A stretch of DNA of 5,739 nucleotides from NCBI GenBank assembly GCA_900766925.1, contig CAAFXG010000418.1:1-5739 (forward strand), in the 5' to 3' direction. Origin of the DNA: Lachnospiraceae bacterium (GTDB taxonomy: Bacteria > Bacillota > Clostridia > Lachnospirales > Lachnospiraceae). A program made the position numbers and the translations under genes. The notes beneath the pieces are model-generated. The model saw only the letters and a list, made by a program, of their open reading frames with translations. It ran no database searches and was not told where the DNA came from. How positions within the stretch are numbered: the stretch's first letter is position 1; every line of letters starts with the position of its first letter. Below, one piece after another: positions 1 to 4,660 of the stretch.

Positions 1-170
1 ATGAGATTCGGGCAATCCTCTACGAAAAATCCAACACAATCAAACAAGTATATTTCTCACTAACAGAAACCCAGATTGCCTCCTATTTCCCGAAAGGATA
101 TACCATGCAGCAGATGGAAGAAGTGATACTTACATTATTGGATGAATGGAGCAAAAAAGAAAAGAGGTAA
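1..170 (+). CDS. C-terminal fragment of an upstream protein, possibly ParB-like
   Basis: The reading frame whose first complete codon is at base 3 is open from the window edge to a TAA at 168-170, giving 55 residues of a C-terminus. It begins EIRAILYEKSNTIKQVYFSL and ends LLDEWSKKEKR. The segment has a predicted helix, a short strand (KQVYFSL), then 'YFPKGYT' followed by a long amphipathic helix. The 'YFP.G.T..QMEEVI..LL..W' pattern resembles, from memory, the C-terminal tail of ParB-type partition proteins carried by Firmicute conjugative elements; the DNA-binding part would lie outside the window. The frame fills the space up to the Shine-Dalgarno site of the next gene, which lies inside its last codons, so the two are probably co-transcribed and translationally coupled. 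That it is coding is well supported; the ParB assignment is tentative. Confidence 0.55.
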   Translation, partial: EIRAILYEKSNTIKQVYFSLTETQIASYFPKGYTMQQMEEVILTLLDEWSKKEKR

Positions 171-175
171 TGCAG

Positions 176-1510
176 ATGATTCTTGATTGTACGAAAAAAT
201 ATCTGGCTGACGGTTACCCGGAACTGGTTAAGGAATGGTCAGATAAAAATGGAGATTTAAAACCGGACATGGTTACATACGGTTCGAACAAAATTGTCTG
301 GTGGAAAGGTAACTGCGGTCACGAATGGGAAATGTCAGTCAAGAGTCGCACAATGGGGCAGGGATGCCCCTATTGTGCAGGCGTAAGAGTATTGATTGGC
401 GATAACGACCTTGCGACAATATGTCCACAATTAGCCGACGAATGGTCAGATAAAAATGAAGATTACAAGCCCACGGATTTTACAGCAGGTTCCTCAAAGA
501 AAGTCTGGTGGAAATGCAAAGAGGGGCATGAATGGGAAGCAGTCATTAAAAACAGAGTGAATGGAAGCACTTGTCCATATTGTAGCCACAGAAAGGTTCT
601 TGCCGGTGTCAATGATTTGGCAACAGTACGACCGGAGCTTGCATTAGACTGGTCTCCTAGAAATGGTAAGCTAAAAGCGGATATGGTTTTTGAATTTTCG
701 AACAGGAAAGTATGGTGGAAATGTCATGTTTGCGGCTATGAGTGGCAATCCCTGATTAGTGCCAGATCGGGCGGAGTGAAATGTCTTTGTTGTAGCGGAT
801 ATGTTACGGTTTCCGGGAAAAATGATTTAGGTATTACGCACCCTGTTCTTGCAAAAGAATGGTCTGATAGTAACGAAAGAGGCGTAAACGAATATCAGAG
901 TAACAGCCGTGAATATGTATGGTGGCAGTGTTCTTCTTGTGGCTATGAGTGGAAAGCTGTGATTTATAATCGCGTTCAAGGTAGGTGTGAATGTCCGGCT
1001 TGCAAGAGAGCAAAACAAATAGAGCGTGCTGTCATAAAGGAGAAATACCTGATTGATATGCGGAAATTTGAGAAACATTTACGCGAGGTTTGTCTTATGT
1101 ACTATTTTGATAAAGCCGGCTATGAATTGATGGAACAGGATGATAGTTTAATCGGTGTCGGACTTGAATTTTACTGTAAAGCATTAAATGTGGCAGTGAT
1201 TTTATCCAGACCGTTCCATGAGACGATACACGGACACCGGATTGAGAATGCAAAGAATGACTTGTGCAGAAAAAATAATATTCGTCTTATTCGTATTTTG
1301 GAAGCCGGTTGCCGGACTTATGACAATTGCATGTGCCTTCAATGTGATGATGAAAGCTTAGAGTCATATGACTGGGCTTTGATTTCCATGTTTGATGTTC
1401 TTGGAATAGCAATGAGTGTTGATTGTGAACGGGATATGCGGGAAATGTTTCTGTGGTATCAGAAGTACTTGGATAATAGAAAAGTCCTTTACAGAAACAA
1501 AAATAAATAA
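176..1510 (+). CDS. Four-repeat treble-clef zinc-ribbon protein (DUF4379 type) with a degenerate endonuclease-like C-terminal domain
   Basis: The protein has 444 residues. I chose ATG 176 because AAAGAGG (161-167) lies 8 nt upstream; in-frame ATGs at 146 and 170 have no suitable site. Four repeats with a period of 69-70 residues start near residues 14, 83, 152 and 222, each running P.L..EWS..N...VWW.C..G.EW......R..G..C..C. This is the pattern of the DUF4379/treble-clef zinc-finger family. Paired metal ligands are C64/C67, C133/C136, C203/C206 and C273/C276, each with an upstream Cys or His pair. Residues about 325-380 (LEFY, then NVAVIL, then a helix with R..N.KNDLC, then IRLIRILE) follow the fold order of Vsr/DUF559-type PD-(D/E)xK nucleases that often trail such repeats. 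However, the usual E.D of the second strand reads I342 and S344, so catalysis is doubtful. The role is unknown; nucleic-acid binding is inferred. It is probably in an operon with the preceding gene. Confidence 0.85.
   Translation: MILDCTKKYLADGYPELVKEWSDKNGDLKPDMVTYGSNKIVWWKGNCGHEWEMSVKSRTMGQGCPYCAGVRVLIGDNDLATICPQLADEWSDKNEDYKPTDFTAGSSKKVWWKCKEGHEWEAVIKNRVNGSTCPYCSHRKVLAGVNDLATVRPELALDWSPRNGKLKADMVFEFSNRKVWWKCHVCGYEWQSLISARSGGVKCLCCSGYVTVSGKNDLGITHPVLAKEWSDSNERGVNEYQSNSREYVWWQCSSCGYEWKAVIYNRVQGRCECPACKRAKQIERAVIKEKYLIDMRKFEKHLREVCLMYYFDKAGYELMEQDDSLIGVGLEFYCKALNVAVILSRPFHETIHGHRIENAKNDLCRKNNIRLIRILEAGCRTYDNCMCLQCDDESLESYDWALISMFDVLGIAMSVDCERDMREMFLWYQKYLDNRKVLYRNKNK
215..1006 (+). repeat. 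Four tandem zinc-ribbon repeats of about 207 nt within the coding sequence
   Basis: These are protein-level repeats, diverged in DNA. The units begin at about 215, 422, 629 and 839 and end at the second Cys-x2-Cys pair of each unit. Shared landmarks are P-x-L-x3-(E/D)-W-S, V-W-W, G-(H/Y)-E-W and the closing C-x2-C. The linkers before units 2, 3 and 4 share N-D-L followed by a Pro a few residues on. Units 1 and 2 use a Cys plus His (G-H-E-W) where units 3 and 4 use C-x2-C and a Tyr (G-Y-E-W). The array therefore falls into two ligand types, 1-2 and 3-4. Confidence 0.85.
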
Positions 1511-1519
1511 AACATTGCA

Positions 1520-1555
1520 ATTTACAATCAAACATTTATATGTTATATTGTAAAT
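1520..1555. promoter_or_regulatory. 36-bp near-perfect dyad (operator candidate) enclosing the promoter
   Basis: The left half-site ATTTACAATCAAACATTT (1520-1537) and the reverse complement of the right half (1538-1555), ATTTACAATATAACATAT, agree at 15 of 18 positions. The outer 9 bp (ATTTACAAT/ATTGTAAAT) and an inner AACAT/ATGTT pair are perfect and share the same centre. The dyad runs from the -35 box past the -10 box, so a bound dimer would block RNA polymerase. Antitoxins of the AbiEi kind are known to repress their own promoters through inverted repeats. That the winged-helix protein encoded next binds here is inference. Confidence 0.7.
1521..1549 (+). promoter_or_regulatory. Sigma-A-type promoter of the regulator/nucleotidyltransferase pair
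   Basis: The -35 box TTTACA (1521-1526) and the -10 box TATATT (1544-1549) are separated by 17 nt, each one mismatch from consensus. TG at 1541-1542 provides an extended -10. Transcription would start near 1556-1558, giving a short leader of roughly 15 nt before the GTG start at 1573 that just includes the Shine-Dalgarno site. No other promoter of this quality was seen near the pair. Confidence 0.7.
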
Positions 1556-1572
1556 GAAAGAAGGTGGATTTG

Positions 1573-2547
1573 GTGAATGAAATTATAAAATATTTACAAT
1601 CAAATATAGATGAAAAAGCAGAAGTCAAAAAGTGGAATGCAAAGGAACATCTTAATCTTCAGCTTGCAGGTAGTTATGAGTATTATATTGTGTCTGTATT
1701 GATGGAAACTTTTTTACTAATAAAACCATTGGAAGAATTTACAATTTCCAAAACGAAAATTCACATTAACCGGATTACAGAAAAAACCGGTTATGAGGTC
1801 GCTATTTTACTTCAATCCCCTACCGTGTATAAAGTAAAGAAGATGCTTCAGGAAAGAATTGCATTTGTTACTTTAGACAAACAGATGTATCTTCCGTTTA
1901 TGGCTCTCTATATTAAGAAGAACAGAATGAATGATGCCATTCTTACAGAAAGGGAAAAATTTACTGCAGCAACTCAGTTGGTTTTTCTTTATATTCTTTA
2001 TTCTGAAAAAACAGAGTTTGGAACGGATGAACTTGCCAAGAGTCTTAATGTATCATCTATGACGATACTAAGAGCAATGGAAGAACTTAAACATCTTAAT
2101 ATTATAAAGCAGGGAATTGCCGGAAAGACAGGTCGAAAAAAACTTTATGCACCTATAGAAAAGAAAAACTATTATCGGATTGGAAAAGAGTATCTGGTCA
2201 ATCCGGTAAATACGAGTTTTTATGTTGATGATATTCCTGATGGGATAAATGTTTATAAGGCAGGTGAAACGGCACTTTCTGAGCAGACAATGCTGGCAGA
2301 ACCGGCACATGAGGTTTTTGCAACATATGAAAAAAGAACAAGTTTCGTAAATCACATTGTTACAAAAGCTCAGGCTTTGGCGGAAGGATTGCCGGAAATA
2401 CAGATTATGCAGTACGATATAGGAAGACTGACAAAAAATCAATATGTAGATCCGGTATCATTGCTTATGAGTATCACAAGAATAGATGACAGAACAGAAA
2501 TAGCGATAGATGAATTAATGGAGGGATCAGAATGGTACGAGGAGTAG
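1573..2547 (+). CDS. Winged-helix regulator, putative antitoxin of an AbiE-like toxin-antitoxin pair
   Basis: The protein has 324 residues from GTG 1573, chosen for the Shine-Dalgarno AGAAGG ending at 1564, 8 nt upstream; GTG at 1564 overlaps that site. Residues about 1-125 hold a mixed alpha/beta region ending in a strand-turn segment (RIAFVTLDKQMYLPFMALYI). I associate that segment with MarR-like regulators paired with nucleotidyltransferases. Residues about 126-200 form a winged helix whose recognition region is DELAKSLNVSSMTILRAMEE, with a basic wing (GKTGRKKLY). The C-terminal third carries 'AGETALSEQTML' and 'VDPVSLLMSI...DDR.E.A..EL', also typical of that family. By analogy with AbiEi/MenA it would neutralise the downstream toxin and repress the operon. 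The next gene starts 16 nt before its stop, so the two are coupled. The regulator role is well supported; the antitoxin role is inferred from context. Confidence 0.75.
   Translation: MNEIIKYLQSNIDEKAEVKKWNAKEHLNLQLAGSYEYYIVSVLMETFLLIKPLEEFTISKTKIHINRITEKTGYEVAILLQSPTVYKVKKMLQERIAFVTLDKQMYLPFMALYIKKNRMNDAILTEREKFTAATQLVFLYILYSEKTEFGTDELAKSLNVSSMTILRAMEELKHLNIIKQGIAGKTGRKKLYAPIEKKNYYRIGKEYLVNPVNTSFYVDDIPDGINVYKAGETALSEQTMLAEPAHEVFATYEKRTSFVNHIVTKAQALAEGLPEIQIMQYDIGRLTKNQYVDPVSLLMSITRIDDRTEIAIDELMEGSEWYEE
1592..1609 (+). promoter_or_regulatory. Extra operator half-site inside the 5' end of the regulator gene
   Basis: ATTTACAATCAAATATAG matches the left half of the upstream dyad at 15 of 18 positions, including an uninterrupted 13-base identity (ATTTACAATCAAA). 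It lies 72 bp downstream in direct orientation, within codons of the regulator. It could be a third binding site that strengthens repression by looping or cooperativity. Because it lies in coding DNA, coincidence is possible, but an exact 13-mer this close is unlikely by chance. Confidence 0.5.
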
Positions 2548-3293
2548 AAAAATTTAAAGAATACTTTAGGGATTATGCGGGACAGTATACGTTTATAGGT
2601 GGAACTGCCTGTGACATTATTCTTGGTAATTTAGGAGAAGATTTTCGTGCAACAAAAGATTTGGATATGGTATTAATCCTTGAGGAATTGAGTGAACAGT
2701 TTGCAAATACGTTTATGCAGTTTGTGGAAGATGGAGGATATGAACATATTAATAAAGGAACAGGAGAAAATCAGTTTTTTAGATTTTCAAAACCGAAAGA
2801 TACATCATTTCCTTATATGATAGAGTTGTTTAGCAAAAGGCCTGATTATTTAAGTACATTAGTAACAAGATTGGGTCCCATACATATTAGTGATGAGGCG
2901 ATAAGTCTATCTGCTATTCTTTTAGATGATGAATATTATGAGTTGTTAAAAAATGGTGTAGTTGAAGTGGATGAGGTTTCAGTATTGGATTTGGTGCACA
3001 TTATTCTTTTTAAAATTAAGGCTTGGTTGGATTTGTCTGAACGCAGAGAAAATGGTGAGCATATAGATAGTAAGAATATTAAGAAGCATAAGAATGACAT
3101 TATGCGTCTTGGTGCGAGTATAGAAAAAGGTCAACAGCTACAAATATCGGGTCGTGTCAGAGAAGATGTTGAAATATTTATGGACAAAGTAAAAAATGAA
3201 CCAATAGACCTTAAAAACTTAAATCTAAGAAATGTTACGTTTGATGAGGTGATGAATTCTATTAAAGAATGTTATGGATTGCATTATCGTTAG
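2532..3293 (+). CDS. Nucleotidyltransferase of the AbiEii/DUF1814 kind, putative toxin
   Basis: The protein has 253 residues. ATG 2532 follows GGAGGG (2520-2525) by 6 nt, inside the end of the regulator gene. Motif I is FIGGTACDIIL (G23-G24), followed by RATKDLDM, which supplies the D43-x-D45 metal pair of the polymerase-beta nucleotidyltransferase fold. The third acid is probably E98 in 'PYMIELF'. Further on, K161/K163 (LFKIKAWLDL) and the helix KNIKKHKNDIMRL (K185, K187, D189) match the basic and Asp motifs that close the active site in AbiEii/MenT-type proteins. All key residues look intact. Family members transfer nucleotides to tRNA or other substrates and arrest growth; phage defence is known for AbiE. 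The substrate cannot be read from the sequence. The gene is visibly AT-rich (20 G+C of 60 in bases 2641-2700). Confidence 0.8.
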   Translation: MVRGVEKFKEYFRDYAGQYTFIGGTACDIILGNLGEDFRATKDLDMVLILEELSEQFANTFMQFVEDGGYEHINKGTGENQFFRFSKPKDTSFPYMIELFSKRPDYLSTLVTRLGPIHISDEAISLSAILLDDEYYELLKNGVVEVDEVSVLDLVHIILFKIKAWLDLSERRENGEHIDSKNIKKHKNDIMRLGASIEKGQQLQISGRVREDVEIFMDKVKNEPIDLKNLNLRNVTFDEVMNSIKECYGLHYR

Positions 3294-3341
3294 GATACAT
3301 TCTGATTCACTTCAACTTTTCCAATGAAAGAGGTGTTACAT

Positions 3342-4586
3342 TTGTCAAAGGAAGCATACATGTCCGTTTCATGGGGCAAACGGACAACAAAGCTTGATAA
3401 AAGCACGATATTATATGCAATCGCAAATAGAAAATATGTAGAAGTACACGTAAATAAGGATTACGTGTTTAAGACCTCAGCGTCATTTATGGTAGTAAAA
3501 GAACAGCTTGCGGAAGGCTTCGTAGAAGTAAAGCGAGGCTTAATTGTGTCCGAGCGGGCGATAGACTATATCGCAGATACGATTCGTCTGGTAAATGGAG
3601 AGGAACTGGATTACACAATCCGAAGGAAAAGAGAAATCGTGGAAAAGCTCCGGCAAAATAAGAAGCTGCAAATCGTCATGACCAAGAGGGGCATATACCA
3701 GATTGCCAACCAGGGTGAGATGCCGCTGCTCAATCTTGCAGCACATAATATCATGAACCCTGCCGGTTCAAATATGCCCAGAAGAATCCGGGTAAGCAGA
3801 AAAACAGAACTTGACCGTATCCGAAAGCTCCTTGCCGCAAAGAACCCGGAGCCGGAAGAAACACCGGAACCGTGCATTTGTTTCCGGTTTCATAAGCAGG
3901 AATATAAGATTGCCATCAGTACGATTTTATATGCTACCATGCAAAAAGGTATCATCTATATTCATACCGTTGACGGAACAATCTACCGGGAGAGAACGAG
4001 CCTGCGAATAATGGAAGAACAGCTAGGGGATAGCTTTCTGAAAATCAACATCTCTACCCTTGTGGCTATCAGATACATCCGGGAAATCAGCGATAAGATA
4101 TGGCTTAGTAACGGCGAAGGCTTACCGTATGTTGTAAGGAATAAACGCAGATTTAAGAAATGGATAGTGGATGAAAAAAAGAAAAAGGCAGAGCACCATG
4201 CCGGGGAGGATATTCCCCAAACGGAGGAAGAATACCGGGAGTATTACAAAGGCTTTGAGCATATGCCATTTGCCTTTGCAGATATCGAAATGGTGTTTGA
4301 TGATTCATACCGTGCGGTGGACTGGATATTCCGGTATGGCAATCCTGCACTTGCAAAGCTTGAGAAATTACCGTTACATGTGCTGATAGGCAGTGCCTTC
4401 GGCGACCTTTTCTACAACATGGATTCCAAGTGGCTTGAAAGCTATGAGCGGGCAGCCCTTTATGGGGAAACGTTGGAGGTGTTGGATTACAGCCCGGAGA
4501 TTGACACCAATCTGAAGGTCATCTGCTTTCAAACCTTCGTGGGACACTGCGGATGTATCTTATTTAATGTGGATGAAATGAAATAA
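3342..4586 (+). CDS. One-component regulator with two LytTR DNA-binding domains and a C-terminal PAS-like domain
   Basis: The protein has 414 residues from TTG 3342, preferred because AAAGAGGTG (3327-3335) lies about 8 nt upstream. ATG 3360, with AAGGA 7 nt upstream, is nearly as good; ATG 3324 overlaps the ribosome site. Domain 1 (about 12-105) runs KLDKSTILYA..NRKYVEVH, then a helix KEQLAEGFVEVKR, then IRLVNGEELDYTIRRK. Domain 2 (about 178-274) repeats the layout: KIAISTILYA..KGIIYIH, EEQLGDSFLKINIS, IWLSNGEGLPYVVRNK. Both follow the LytTR beta-alpha plan, though the usual His-Arg-Ser before the last helix is replaced. Residues about 304-408 (GFEHMPFAFADIEMVF, YGNPALAKLE, GSAFGDLF, VLDYSPEIDTNLKVICF) look like a PAS fold. 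There is no receiver, membrane segment or kinase domain. It probably senses a ligand through PAS; the target promoter is unknown. It is more GC-rich than the preceding pair (32 of 60 in bases 3841-3900). Confidence 0.8.
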   Translation: MSKEAYMSVSWGKRTTKLDKSTILYAIANRKYVEVHVNKDYVFKTSASFMVVKEQLAEGFVEVKRGLIVSERAIDYIADTIRLVNGEELDYTIRRKREIVEKLRQNKKLQIVMTKRGIYQIANQGEMPLLNLAAHNIMNPAGSNMPRRIRVSRKTELDRIRKLLAAKNPEPEETPEPCICFRFHKQEYKIAISTILYATMQKGIIYIHTVDGTIYRERTSLRIMEEQLGDSFLKINISTLVAIRYIREISDKIWLSNGEGLPYVVRNKRRFKKWIVDEKKKKAEHHAGEDIPQTEEEYREYYKGFEHMPFAFADIEMVFDDSYRAVDWIFRYGNPALAKLEKLPLHVLIGSAFGDLFYNMDSKWLESYERAALYGETLEVLDYSPEIDTNLKVICFQTFVGHCGCILFNVDEMK

Positions 4587-4593
4587 AAGTTCC

Positions 4594-4611
4594 AGCCGTA
4601 AAAATACGGTT
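4594..4611 (+). promoter_or_regulatory. Small hairpin after the LytTR gene
   Basis: AGCCGTA (4594-4600), an AAAA loop and TACGGTT (4605-4611) form a 7-bp stem including one G-U pair. No run of T follows, so it is at best a weak terminator. Its 3' arm overlaps the first two bases of the -35 box of the fic promoter, so it may equally be part of an operator. Confidence 0.35.
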
Positions 4612-4638
4612 GAGAAAACGAAAAAGGCAGTATATACT
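4610..4638 (+). promoter_or_regulatory. Sigma-A-type promoter of the fic gene
   Basis: The -35 box TTGAGA (4610-4615) and the -10 box TATACT (4633-4638) are spaced by 17 nt, each one mismatch from consensus. Transcription would begin near 4645, just upstream of GGAGGT (4647-4652), giving a leader of about 16 nt. The fic gene is therefore probably transcribed separately from the LytTR gene. Confidence 0.65.
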
Positions 4639-4639
4639 G
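4628..4639. promoter_or_regulatory. Perfect 12-bp palindrome over the fic -10 box
   Basis: CAGTATATACTG reads identically on both strands and contains the whole -10 hexamer. This is a typical position for a repressor operator. The obvious candidate ligand is the winged helix at the C-terminus of the Fic protein itself, or a LytTR/PAS dimer. Binding is inferred, not shown. Confidence 0.5.
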
Positions 4640-4660
4640 TTATTTTGGAGGTAATAATTT

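Noticed and set aside
827..1535. Minus-strand open frames of about 80 codons opposite the zinc-ribbon gene
   Set aside because: They lie wholly or largely antisense to a strongly supported coding sequence, lack good ribosome sites and encode no recognisable motif.
2068..2442. 124-codon minus-strand open frame opposite the winged-helix regulator
   Set aside because: Its Cys/Phe/Ile-rich translation is typical of antisense reading of AT-rich coding DNA; the + strand frame has clear domain structure.
1553..3335. Near-identical AATGAAAGAAGGTG (1553-1566) and AATGAAAGAGGTG (3323-3335) flanking the two-gene cassette, as possible insertion-site repeats
   Set aside because: Both contain a Shine-Dalgarno site at the expected distance from a start codon, which explains most of the similarity; they also differ by an indel and are offset from the likely module ends.
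3294..3341. Promoter for the LytTR/PAS gene in the gap after the nucleotidyltransferase gene
   Set aside because: A TACATT hexamer at 3296-3301 could be a -10 box but no -35-like box lies 16-18 bases upstream, so I do not call it.
4594..4611. Hairpin as an intrinsic terminator for the LytTR gene
   Set aside because: The stem is short, includes a G-U pair and is followed by TGAGAAAACG rather than a T run.
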